From contig CAYZJH010000002.1 of assembly GCA_964478625.1 (NCBI GenBank), positions 1 to 64,000 of the forward strand: a stretch of DNA of 64,000 bases. Direction: 5' to 3'. Within the stretch, counting starts at the first letter, position 1. Every line of letters starts with the position of its first letter. A program made the position numbers and the translations under genes. This stretch comes from SKZT01 sp964478625. Lineage in GTDB: Bacteria > Desulfobacterota > Desulfobacteria > Desulfobacterales > SKZT01. Below, in pieces: positions 1 through 8,937 of this stretch. The notes beneath the pieces were generated by a model, which had not been told where the DNA came from, ran no database searches, and saw only the letters and a list, made by a program, of their open reading frames with translations.

Positions 1-1934
1 CCATGAGGGAATATGCCAGGGCCATTGAACTGGACCCTTCCATGGAAGCGGCAAAGGAAAAAGTCAGGGTTCTTCAGGAAGGTGAAAAAGACGTTCACAA
101 GGCCATCGAAAAACTGCAACTTGTGTTGCACCACAACCCCGGATATCGTGAGGGTTACCAGAAGCTTGCCAATTATTACATGGAATTGGGGCTTTTCGGT
201 TTTGCTGAAAAAGCGCACCAAAAAGCTCTTGAAATTGATGACGATTCGGATAGTTCGGTACCGCTTGTACAGGATGAAACAGTCGGAACGGACAATGGTT
301 TCGATTATCAAACCATTGACCAGGATTTGTTTTTATCCGTTTTTGCCGGCCGCCGGGATGCCCATGCAAAACAATGGACTGATGAAAGAGGGCGTTGGGG
401 TTTCATGCGAGTGGAACGTCCTTTGAAAAAAAAGGATGTTTACAAGCATTTAAATGGGGAAGTTACCTTGGGGATTTATCCGGTCACGGAATCAGACACG
501 GTTCATTTCATTGTGTTTGATGTGGATACGGCAAAGCGAAAAATACTTGAGTCTGAAATCGGTACTCACGATGAATTCAGAAAGAAAGCCCATCAGGATA
601 TTCTGCGTATAAAGGCCGAATGCGACCAAATGTCTTTGAAACTTTACCTGGAAGATTCGGGATATAAGGGACGACATGGCTGGTTGTTTTTTTCCGAAGC
701 CGTCAACGCGATCAAAGCACTTCAGCTTGGCCGGGAAATTATGGAAAAAGCCGGTGGCCCTTCACCGGATATGATATGGGAGTTGTTTCCCATGGGCAAG
801 AGCGAACGGCATAACAGCATTATCAAGCTTCCATTGGGAATCAACCGCAAAAACAACCGTCGTTGTTTATTTTTAACGGATCAAAACGAACCGGTCAAAA
901 ATCAGGCAATATATCTGAGAACGATCACGAAGAACCCTGTGTCACAAATCGAAAACCTGCTCGCAAAATGGGAGAAGGAGGGGCTTAGACAAGACCTTCA
1001 AACTCATACATCAGATACGGAACTTTCCCCGGGTCTGGCCAAGATGATCAACGGTTGTCACATCATAAACCATATGATTTCAAAAGCCAAAGACACCAAC
1101 TACTTGAATCATTTTGAACGGATGTTGCTGCTCTATACGCTGACATTTGCCGGTGAGGAAGGTGAAAAATATCTTCACAGAGTAATCGGCTATTGCATCA
1201 ATTATGATGCCGATATTACCCTGCGTCACATAGCACGCCGCAAACCATCCCCTATAAGCTGCGCAAAAATTGCGGAGTATTTCCCGGATCTGGCAGAAAC
1301 GCTTGCGTGCAACTGCAAATTTGATCTTCCTCCCAGAGGATACCCTTCACCAGTTCTCTATCTGCTGGAATCCGAGTTTGAACTCGCGGCGTTTGATCCC
1401 CGCAAAAATGAAAATCATGAAGAAATGGAAAAAAATGAAGAAAAAACAGAAACAAACGAACAGGAAGCGACCCAACTGCTTGATTTTGATAAGCTTTTCA
1501 AATCTGAATACATGGATGAAGACAAAGAAGAAATGCCCAAAATCTATGTTGATAACACAGCCGGAGAAATTGCCGAACCGATAAAATTAACAATCGACGA
1601 TGGTATGCCGGATTATGTTAGCGATGACACCCCCCATGAAACAGATAAAAATCAAAAACAGAAACCGAAAAACCGGGAGGGTCATGACATCGACATGATG
1701 ACTTCTGATATTCCGGAATACCGGGTTGAAGTATGGGAGCTTGCCCTTGAATACATGAACCTGATGCACAGACAGGTCCGGACCATGTCAGATCTGAAGC
1801 GAATCGATGACAGGTTGAGTATGATTTTCGACGATGCCGGCACAAATGAGATTCAGACTCCGACCGGAATGGTAAATCGAAAACAGGATTCGAACGGGAA
1901 ATCCATCTGGATATTAACCGGTAAAGCTAAATGA
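1..1934 (+). CDS. TPR-fused CRISPR-associated primase-polymerase (CAPP), 5' end outside window
   Basis: An AEP-superfamily primase-polymerase of the CRISPR-associated Prim-Pol/TOTE type. Counting from the first in-frame ATG at 3, residues 1-85 are TPR-like helices (for example YREGYQKLANYYMELG). The first lies mid-repeat, so the true start is probably upstream of the window. The Prim-Pol core follows: motif I FDVDTA with acidic residues D173 and D175, motif II GRHGWLFF near 223-230, and motif III KLPLGINRK near 275-283. Residues 345-440 resemble the PriL/PriCT C-terminal domain, with cysteines at 352, 398, 420, 436 and 438 that could hold a metal or Fe-S centre. The tail (440-643) is acidic and low-complexity, then helical. 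It lies 10 bp before cas1, so the two are likely co-transcribed. Family knowledge suggests a role in making or processing DNA for spacer integration; the exact role here is inference. Confidence 0.88.
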   Translation, partial: MREYARAIELDPSMEAAKEKVRVLQEGEKDVHKAIEKLQLVLHHNPGYREGYQKLANYYMELGLFGFAEKAHQKALEIDDDSDSSVPLVQDETVGTDNGFDYQTIDQDLFLSVFAGRRDAHAKQWTDERGRWGFMRVERPLKKKDVYKHLNGEVTLGIYPVTESDTVHFIVFDVDTAKRKILESEIGTHDEFRKKAHQDILRIKAECDQMSLKLYLEDSGYKGRHGWLFFSEAVNAIKALQLGREIMEKAGGPSPDMIWELFPMGKSERHNSIIKLPLGINRKNNRRCLFLTDQNEPVKNQAIYLRTITKNPVSQIENLLAKWEKEGLRQDLQTHTSDTELSPGLAKMINGCHIINHMISKAKDTNYLNHFERMLLLYTLTFAGEEGEKYLHRVIGYCINYDADITLRHIARRKPSPISCAKIAEYFPDLAETLACNCKFDLPPRGYPSPVLYLLESEFELAAFDPRKNENHEEMEKNEEKTETNEQEATQLLDFDKLFKSEYMDEDKEEMPKIYVDNTAGEIAEPIKLTIDDGMPDYVSDDTPHETDKNQKQKPKNREGHDIDMMTSDIPEYRVEVWELALEYMNLMHRQVRTMSDLKRIDDRLSMIFDDAGTNEIQTPTGMVNRKQDSNGKSIWILTGKAK

Positions 1935-1944
1935 GGGTACTGAA

Positions 1945-2943
1945 ATGGAAACCCTTTATGTGACCGATAACGGCCTTCAACTGAAACGAAGATCAGATCG
2001 GATCTTATTTAAAAAAGAGGGCAAGATCACGGATGAAATCCGCATTCTTGATTTGAAACGAATCCTGATTTTCGGAAACAATCAGCTCTCAACGGACCTG
2101 ATGCGTCATCTGGCCGGCAAGGGCATTGAAGTGGCGTTTCTGTCATCCCGTGGCAAATTCAAATTTAGGATTGTGCCTGAAACCTCAAAAAACATATATC
2201 TTCGGATGGCCCAGCACCGCCATTACAGCAACGAAGAATTCAGAATATCCTGGGGGAAAACTATTGTCAGGGCGAAGCTGACCAATCAGAGAAATTTTCT
2301 AATCCGATACCGGAGAAACCAGCCGCAGACCGATATTCAGAATGAAATTCAAGCCCTGAAAAAATCTATTCAAAACCTTGAGGACAGCCCCGGTTTGAAT
2401 GAAATCATGGGTTCCGAAGGTTTTGGGTCTAAAACATATTTCAGCGCATACGCAAGGTTGCTTCTTAACGGGTTCGAAATGATCGGGCGCGAGTTTTACC
2501 CGCCTCCGGACCCGGTCAATGCACTTTTGAGTTTCGGCTACATGATTCTTTTTAACGAGATCAACAGCCTTCTGGAAGCACATGGTTTCGATGTCTTTTT
2601 AGGTTTCCTGCACAGCGCCAAATATGGAAGAGCGTCTCTTGCAACGGATTTGATCGAGGAATTAAGAAGCCCTGTCATTGACCGCATGGTTATTTACCTG
2701 ATTAACCAGGGTGCGGTCAAAAGTGACCAGTTCGAAAAAAATAAAACCGGCGGAATAAGGATGAATGACAAGCTCAGGGCCGTGTATTTAAAAAACTATG
2801 AAAAATTCATGACCACGCCGTTTGTGGATGTCAAAACAAGAGAATCCGTGAATTACCGGCAAATTATCCGGAATAATGTCCGTCAGACAGAACAGGTCAT
2901 TTTGCACGGTGCCGTATATGAGCCATATATTTTATATTCATGA
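1945..2943 (+). CDS. cas1: CRISPR-associated integrase Cas1
   Basis: Cas1, the metal-dependent integrase that inserts new spacers at the leader end of a CRISPR array, normally as a complex with Cas2. At 332 aa it is of usual length. The N-terminal beta domain (METLYVTDNG, then FGNNQLST) is followed by the all-helical catalytic domain. Candidate metal ligands are E158 in GSEGFGSKTYF, H223 in GFLHSAKYGRASL, and D235/E238 in TDLIEELR. The last motif matches the family pattern of an aspartate about 12 residues after the histidine. It directly follows the Prim-Pol gene and precedes the array leader. No cas2 is found between it and the array or elsewhere in view, so Cas2 must be encoded upstream of the window or in trans, or be dispensable here. 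Confidence 0.95.
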   Translation: METLYVTDNGLQLKRRSDRILFKKEGKITDEIRILDLKRILIFGNNQLSTDLMRHLAGKGIEVAFLSSRGKFKFRIVPETSKNIYLRMAQHRHYSNEEFRISWGKTIVRAKLTNQRNFLIRYRRNQPQTDIQNEIQALKKSIQNLEDSPGLNEIMGSEGFGSKTYFSAYARLLLNGFEMIGREFYPPPDPVNALLSFGYMILFNEINSLLEAHGFDVFLGFLHSAKYGRASLATDLIEELRSPVIDRMVIYLINQGAVKSDQFEKNKTGGIRMNDKLRAVYLKNYEKFMTTPFVDVKTRESVNYRQIIRNNVRQTEQVILHGAVYEPYILYS

Positions 2944-2964
2944 TTGACAGGAGGGGATCTACCC

Positions 2965-3036
2965 ATGTCTGCTCCGGGCAATGATTCGGGGTTTGTCAAA
3001 ATAACGGATTGCCGGCGACAGGATCACTCCGAATAA
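2965..3036 (+). CDS. Possible 23-codon leader ORF after cas1
   Basis: A strong Shine-Dalgarno (GGAGGGG, from about 2950) sits 21 bp after the cas1 stop. It precedes an ATG at 2965 with a 23-codon frame (MSAPGNDSGFVKITDCRRQDHSE) ending in TAA. This is the position where cas2 usually lies, but the peptide has no resemblance to the Cas2 N-terminus. It could be a remnant of a lost gene, a leader peptide or chance. The only support is the ribosome-binding site. Confidence 0.25.
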   Translation: MSAPGNDSGFVKITDCRRQDHSE

Positions 3037-3069
3037 TTTAATATAACTTTTCAATTTTCTTGATTTTTT

Positions 3070-3078
3070 TGTTATAAT
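3070..3078 (+). promoter_or_regulatory. Extended -10 promoter element in the CRISPR leader
   Basis: TGTTATAAT is a perfect TGnTATAAT extended -10 box, about 230 bp before the first repeat and pointing into the array. The -35 region is weak (TTTCAA near 3049). It is a candidate promoter for the pre-crRNA. Confidence 0.5.
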
Positions 3079-3121
3079 GTGCAAAAAAATATACTCGTTC
3101 AATGCTAACTGTCACTATTTA

Positions 3122-3194
3122 TCGAGGTGTTACAAAAGGCTGAAAAATGGAGGAACACCTCGAAAGTTTTAAATGTTCGTTTTTATAGCCTTTT
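3122..3194 (+). repeat. Interlocking inverted repeats in the leader
   Basis: Arm pair A is TCGAGGTGTT (3122-3131) with AACACCTCGA (3154-3163), a perfect 10-bp inverted repeat with a 22-nt loop. Arm pair B is AAAAGGCT (3134-3141) with AGCCTTTT (3187-3194). The left arm of B lies inside the loop of A and its right arm lies outside, which is pseudoknot topology. It could be an RNA structure, a site for IHF-like or Cas1 binding, or a cas1 terminator; none is shown. Confidence 0.45.
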
Positions 3195-3666
3195 TCAATT
3201 TTAAGACCCAAAAAACAGGTAAAAAAAAGGATTAAAATTCAATGAATAATGAGACAGCTCGATTAATGATATTGAACCCCATGAATTTTATTTGTTTTAA
3301 ATGGCGCCAGGGAAAATGACTGACCGGATTTAGACGGGATTGAGACAACTAAAAGAATAACAGCAAGATCCGCAGCGAAGACAAGGGAAAATGACTGACC
3401 GGATTTAGACGGGATTGAGACGCTCAACTTCCGAGTTATAAGCCGTGATCGTGTGAATTCGGGAAAATGACTGACCGGATTTAGACGGGATTGAGACAAT
3501 TGGTGTATTGATGCTCTTGCTCTGGAGGGCTCTTTGGGGAAAATGACTGACCGGATTTAGACGGGATTGAGACTCATTGAGCGGGGTTCTGGTGTACGGG
3601 GCGATCTTGGTGGGAAAATGACTGACCGGATTTAGACGGGATTGAGACGAATATCCTTACTTTTAT

Positions 3667-3766
3667 NNNNNNNNNNNNNNNNNNNNNNNNNNNNNNNNNN
3701 NNNNNNNNNNNNNNNNNNNNNNNNNNNNNNNNNNNNNNNNNNNNNNNNNNNNNNNNNNNNNNNNNN
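3667..3766. other. Scaffold gap (100 N) in array, probably a false gap
   Basis: A run of exactly 100 N. The 55 bp before it (3612-3666: one repeat plus 18 bp of spacer) is identical to the 55 bp after it (3767-3821). This is the pattern of two contigs that overlap by a k-mer of 55 but were joined with a fixed-size gap. Confidence 0.95.
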
Positions 3767-5347
3767 GGGAAAATGACTGACCGGATTTAGACGGGATTGA
3801 GACGAATATCCTTACTTTTATCAAAAATATTCCCATATCCTTGGGAAAATGACTGACCGGATTTAGACGGGATTGAGACATTCTCAGAGTGTTAAAATTG
3901 AGGAAGGTCTTAAACTCGGGAAAATGACTGACCGGATTTAGACGGGATTGAGACATCAAGTCTGCCTAAAGAGTGGCCGTAAATATAACTTGGGGGAAAA
4001 TGACTGACCGGATTTAGACGGGATTGAGACAGCCAACCAATTTATGGTCGCGTTAATGGCCGACCCAGGGAAAATGACTGACCGGATTTAGACGGGATTG
4101 AGACTCCTTGGATGAGAGAAATTGTCATTCCCCTCAATTGAGCTGGGAAAATGACTGACCGGATTTAGACGGGATTGAGACATCCATAATTCATGATCAT
4201 TTAAAATTTGTTTTAATGGGAAAATGACTGACCGGATTTAGACGGGATTGAGACAAGGATAAGTTAAATGCATTCCGGATCCCAATGTTGCTGGGAAAAT
4301 GACTGACCGGATTTAGACGGGATTGAGACATGCTGCGACGGTTTTCCGTGTAATTTGCATGCGCGGGGGGAAAATGACTGACCGGATTTAGACGGGATTG
4401 AGACCGATATTATCAATCAAACCGGAAGCTATCGCTTTTGACAGGGAAAATGACTGACCGGATTTAGACGGGATTGAGACGCCTTTACCGAATATAGCCG
4501 TAGCAACTGAATCGTTGGGGGGAAAATGACTGACCGGATTTAGACGGGATTGAGACTCCCTTCTTTGATGGCGATTGTGCCATAATCTCCAAAATGGGAA
4601 AATGACTGACCGGATTTAGACGGGATTGAGACCAGAATTACCGTAAAGATTTTCTTCATTTCAATCTCCTTTTGGGAAAATGACTGACCGGATTTAGACG
4701 GGATTGAGACATTTCAACACTGTTGCTGTTTGTGTTCTCGTTCCCTCGGGAAAATGACTGACCGGATTTAGACGGGATTGAGACAGGATCAACATCGACA
4801 CCGCAAACCCGGTGGCCAAGCTGGGAAAATGACTGACCGGATTTAGACGGGATTGAGACAGACTTGTCCTTACATGCTTGGCAACAGTTCAGTAAGTTGG
4901 GAAAATGACTGACCGGATTTAGACGGGATTGAGACATCTTAAGACTGGGGCTACTTTATCAACTTCTGCCTTTAGGGAAAATGACTGACCGGATTTAGAC
5001 GGGATTGAGACAAGGTCTCCTTCTTGTAAGAGGTTATCAAACTCCTCCTGGGAAAATGACTGACCGGATTTAGACGGGATTGAGACAAAATGAGGATGTA
5101 TGCGTATAAATGCGGTAATCAGGCGGGGAAAATGACTGACCGGATTTAGACGGGATTGAGACATTTTCCTTGTCTCGCTTGAAAATCATCAGAACCGCAA
5201 GGGAAAATGACTGACCGGATTTAGACGGGATTGAGACAACCAGAATAACTGCCAAAACGGCAAGCCAAAATGTCGGGAAAATGACTGACCGGATTTAGAC
5301 GGGATTGAGACCTGAGGTGTGGTTGTGAACCTTGCCACTACCACCTG

Positions 5348-5384
5348 GGGAAAATGACTGACTGGATTTAGACGGGATTGAGAC
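5348..5384 (+). repeat. Variant CRISPR repeat (C to T)
   Basis: This copy reads GACTGACTGG where all other full copies read GACTGACCGG, a single change at 5363. It is the only internal repeat variant I found. Confidence 0.9.
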
Positions 5385-5609
5385 AACTTCCTGAAAGCCT
5401 CTGCGCCTTGATTATGTTCAAAGGGAAAATGACTGACCGGATTTAGACGGGATTGAGACTCAATAAAAAAAGCAATTCCGGGTGAAACCCAGTCCGGGGG
5501 AAAATGACTGACCGGATTTAGACGGGATTGAGACAGTTTTGAAAACTCCTTGAGAACGTCGCAATAGTTTTGGGGAAAATGACTGACCGGATTTAGACGG
5601 GATTGAGAC

Positions 5610-5709
5610 NNNNNNNNNNNNNNNNNNNNNNNNNNNNNNNNNNNNNNNNNNNNNNNNNNNNNNNNNNNNNNNNNNNNNNNNNNNNNNNNNNNNNNNNNNN
5701 NNNNNNNNN
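5610..5709. other. Scaffold gap (100 N) in array, probably a false gap
   Basis: A second run of exactly 100 N. The 55 bp before it (5555-5609: 18 bp of spacer plus one repeat) is identical to the 55 bp after it (5710-5764). As with the first gap, this is the mark of a 55-base contig overlap, not missing sequence. Confidence 0.95.
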
Positions 5710-7228
5710 AACGTCGCAATAGTTTTGGGGAAAATGACTGACCGGATTTAGACGGGATTGAGACCATTTGATCCCGTTTCTCTGCCTGCAACAATCGCCC
5801 AGGGGAAAATGACTGACCGGATTTAGACGGGATTGAGACAATTTTGTGTGTACTCCATTTGCTTCATCTGCTCTCAGAGGGAAAATGACTGACCGGATTT
5901 AGACGGGATTGAGACAACTTCAGGACAATCTCTCCATCTCCAGCATCGGGGTGGGGAAAATGACTGACCGGATTTAGACGGGATTGAGACGTTATTTCAT
6001 CAGGCTCATATTGAAATTCTCCGCTTTGGGGAAAATGACTGACCGGATTTAGACGGGATTGAGACTTCAGTTAGTTGAACGATTCTCTCTTTGACTGTTA
6101 AAGTTGGGAAAATGACTGACCGGATTTAGACGGGATTGAGACAGCTTCATTTTTTGGAGACCGTCGTCTCCGTTCTCGCTGGGAAAATGACTGACCGGAT
6201 TTAGACGGGATTGAGACTACATCGCGGAATGCTCTATTTGATAAAAAGCTTTCCGGGAAAATGACTGACCGGATTTAGACGGGATTGAGACAGGCTGACA
6301 CTTTCATCCACAATGTGGACATTCGCCGGGGGAAAATGACTGACCGGATTTAGACGGGATTGAGACATCTATCACCTCTTAAATAGCTAAAAAGTGGGAT
6401 GCAGGGAAAATGACTGACCGGATTTAGACGGGATTGAGACGCCAGTATTTTACCGAAGCACAGATCGATAAAATGATGATGGGAAAATGACTGACCGGAT
6501 TTAGACGGGATTGAGACATTTTGCCTCGGTTTCAATGGCCGCGTAGAGCTGTCTGGGAAAATGACTGACCGGATTTAGACGGGATTGAGACAATGCCTTC
6601 CCCCTTTCGTCCGCAAGAAAAAAACATTGGGAAAATGACTGACCGGATTTAGACGGGATTGAGACGATTTTCCTCAGCCAGTCTGATTACTTCACCCCTT
6701 ACGGGAAAATGACTGACCGGATTTAGACGGGATTGAGACACCAGTCTTCACTAATATTTTGCAAACCGTTGTGAATGTTGGGAAAATGACTGACCGGATT
6801 TAGACGGGATTGAGACAAGATAAAGTTGATATTGTTTCTTTTCTGGTTAATGGTGGGGAAAATGACTGACCGGATTTAGACGGGATTGAGACATTATACT
6901 TGTTAATTGAGTGATTATCGTGTTTGACAGGGAAAATGACTGACCGGATTTAGACGGGATTGAGACTTTTTTTCTTACTATTGACTCAGCCAACTTTTTT
7001 GCCGGGAAAATGACTGACCGGATTTAGACGGGATTGAGACTATCCACGCCGCTCCAAATAAGTTCTTCGGAAATAACAGGGAAAATGACTGACCGGATTT
7101 AGACGGGATTGAGACAGGCTGATAACGGTATTGGCGGCAGCGGTATTTTCTTTGGGAAAATGACTGACCGGATTTAGACGGGATTGAGACGGTGACCAGC
7201 TATACCGAGTAGCCGTCACCACATAGTT

Positions 7229-7265
7229 GGGAAAATGACTGACCGGATTTAGATTTTATAACCTT
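7229..7265 (+). repeat. Degenerate terminal CRISPR repeat
   Basis: The first 25 bases match the consensus, then the sequence changes to TTTTATAACC in place of CGGGATTGAGAC. Loss of the 3' end marks the oldest, trailer end of the array and confirms that the leader is on the left. Confidence 0.85.
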
Positions 7266-7294
7266 ATGTGGTTAATGCAAAAGAGGCCTGGCAA

Positions 7295-7313
7295 CCCAGG
7301 GCAAGGCCCTGGG
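7295..7313. terminator. GC-rich hairpin between CRISPR array and purD
   Basis: CCCAGGGC and GCCCTGGG form a perfect 8-bp stem with a 3-nt loop, followed on the plus strand by GCAGTTTTG. It could end array transcription from the left. It also lies about 40 bp past the stop of the minus-strand purD-like gene. The T-run is short in both directions. Confidence 0.45.
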
Positions 7314-7351
7314 GCAGTTTTGTATGGGAATAATCGAGGGGGGTTTTGACA

Positions 7352-8722
7352 TCAAATACCGATCTGAGTTCTGTATCGCATGCAGTTTTCATCGTTCATT
7401 TTGTGGTCAACAAAAGTGATTTTTCGAATATTCTTGTAAGCTTTTTCCCTGGCTTTTTCCAGGGTTTCGTCTCCGGCAACCAGATGGAGGACCCGTCCGC
7501 CCCAGGTAACCAGGCCTTTATCTTCGGCAATGTCCACACCGGCAAAATAGACCGCAATACCTTTATCAAGGTCGTCCAGCCCGAGAATTTGATGGCCCTT
7601 GCCGTAGCGTTTCGGGTATCCGGGATTCCATCCCCGGCTTGCTTTGGACCGGCCTTCCATGGCAATGACATCCACATAGTATTGCCGGTTCCAGACCTGG
7701 GTGATCTGATCGAGTTTACCCTCCCAAACGGCCATGCCCAGTTCAAAAAAATCCGTGCTTAATTTGCGGGCCAGCACTTCAAATTCGGGGTCACCATGGC
7801 GCACATTGATTTCAAAAATCTCCAGTCGATTGTCCGGATCCAGATTCAGACCGAAATAGATCACCCCTTTGTAGTCCCAACCGTAATCGTTGTAGATGAC
7901 ATTGACCACAGGATTGACCACTTCACGGATAATCCGGTTGACCAGAGAGTCACTGACGAGTTTGTGGGGACAGTAACAACCGGTGCCGCCGGTATTCAGA
8001 TTTCCGCCAAAACTTTGAATGCTTTCGTGATCATCCTCGTCAAAAGCGGTTTTGTAATCCTGACAGAACATTTTTAACGGCAGCACATGTTTTCCATCCA
8101 GGTAGGCAAAAAATGAAATTTCAGTGCCGTATTTTCGCTCCTCAATCACCACCCGGTCACCGGATTTTCCAAAGATTTTTTTAACCATAATGTCATCGAT
8201 GGCGCAAAGAGCATCATCCACATCATTGCAGACGATGGCTCCTTTTCCTGCGGCCAGGCCGTTTGCCTTGACCACCACCTGGTAACCGATATTTCTGACA
8301 TATTTTCGGGCCTCCCGAGGATCAAAAAAAACCCGATATTCCGGTTTTCCCACCCCAATGCTTTTCAGCAGAAAGTTGGTAAAAGAGCGGTCACTTTCCA
8401 GCCTCGTATATTCCTGTTTCGGTCCGACCGTTGGAATCCCGTGATGGTTCAGGACATCGATAAGGCCTGAAGATAAAGGATTCTCAGAGCCTACATCCAC
8501 TAGATCCACGTTGTTTTCAAGGCAAAAGGAGGCTACCTGGCCAAAATCATCGGGGTTGGCGAGGGAGATCCGTTCGATGAGGCCTCGCTTGCCTTTCGGG
8601 GTATAGAGTAAACCCGGATTTCCCGGCATAAAATAAACTTTATCCACATGCTGGCTGTCACCATATTTGTCTGCCAGGCAGTGATCACGTCCGCCGCTTC
8701 CATAAACCATTACTTTTGCCAT
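7352..8722 (-). CDS. purD: Phosphoribosylamine--glycine ligase-like ATP-grasp protein
   Basis: A GARS-type ATP-grasp ligase: phosphoribosylamine plus glycine plus ATP gives glycinamide ribonucleotide, step two of purine synthesis. It has an N-terminal glycine-rich nucleotide fold (VYGSGGRDHCLADKYG, compare the usual GSGGREHAL), an ATP-grasp core (VVKANGLAAGKGAIVC), GNLNTGGTGCYCP, and the metal-binding segment FEINVRHGDPEFEVL, which replaces the usual FNxRxGDPE. At 456 aa it is somewhat longer than typical PurD (about 420-430). The ATG has an upstream GGGGGATTAAC spacing. It stands alone, not in a pur operon. The substitutions in conserved motifs leave room for a divergent paralogue, but family assignment is firm. 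Confidence 0.85.
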   Translation of the reverse strand: MAKVMVYGSGGRDHCLADKYGDSQHVDKVYFMPGNPGLLYTPKGKRGLIERISLANPDDFGQVASFCLENNVDLVDVGSENPLSSGLIDVLNHHGIPTVGPKQEYTRLESDRSFTNFLLKSIGVGKPEYRVFFDPREARKYVRNIGYQVVVKANGLAAGKGAIVCNDVDDALCAIDDIMVKKIFGKSGDRVVIEERKYGTEISFFAYLDGKHVLPLKMFCQDYKTAFDEDDHESIQSFGGNLNTGGTGCYCPHKLVSDSLVNRIIREVVNPVVNVIYNDYGWDYKGVIYFGLNLDPDNRLEIFEINVRHGDPEFEVLARKLSTDFFELGMAVWEGKLDQITQVWNRQYYVDVIAMEGRSKASRGWNPGYPKRYGKGHQILGLDDLDKGIAVYFAGVDIAEDKGLVTWGGRVLHLVAGDETLEKAREKAYKNIRKITFVDHKMNDENCMRYRTQIGI

Positions 8723-8937
8723 GTTAATCCCCCGTGATTTTTTGGGTGCCTTGTGTGATTGCGTGCCCCATCATTTTTTGATGTCAAGACATATAGAAGA
8801 CTTCAAGACGCAATGTCAAGAATATCAATTTTTATTCTGAAGTTTTTTCTTGCAATTTTTGATGAAATGGAAACAATAGGCAAAAAGATGCGAAAAGGAT
8901 TTCGTTTCAACCCTAAATAATTTTCGGAGGTAAAAAA

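Larger units (their letters stand above)
3037..3309 (+). promoter_or_regulatory. CRISPR leader
   Basis: An AT-rich, gene-free stretch between cas1 and the first repeat. Polarity is set by two observations: repeats end in GATTGAGAC (the 5' handle of crRNAs) on the plus strand, and the degenerate terminal repeat is at the right end. The leader holds an extended -10 box (3070-3078) and two interlocking inverted repeats (3122-3194). The integration site should be the leader-repeat junction at 3309/3310. Confidence 0.75.
3310..7253 (+). CRISPR. CRISPR array, 37-bp repeat, 48 spacers after merging the two gaps
   Basis: The direct repeat is 37 bp, starts GGGAAAATGACTGACCGG and ends TTTAGACGGGATTGAGAC. 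The first copy is 3310-3346 and the last full copy 7154-7190. I count 50 full copies plus a terminal copy (from 7229) that keeps 25 bases and then diverges. Spacers measured are 36-41 bp. Repeats are nearly invariant; the only internal variant seen is C to T at 5363. Two 100-N gaps interrupt the array. Their flanks duplicate one repeat each, so the corrected count is 49 repeats and 48 spacers. The ATTGAGAC 3' end resembles the ATTGAAAC handle common in type I-A/I-B/III repeats. The neighbouring Prim-Pol/Cas1 module fits a type III association, but no effector is visible. Spacers translate plausibly on either strand, so I see no clear strand bias. Confidence 0.99.

Noticed and set aside
3310..7253. 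Long minus-strand reading frames across the CRISPR array containing repeated SQSRLNPVSHFP or SIPSKSGQSFS
   Set aside because: They are translations of the repeat itself; spacing, composition and lack of ribosome sites show no gene.
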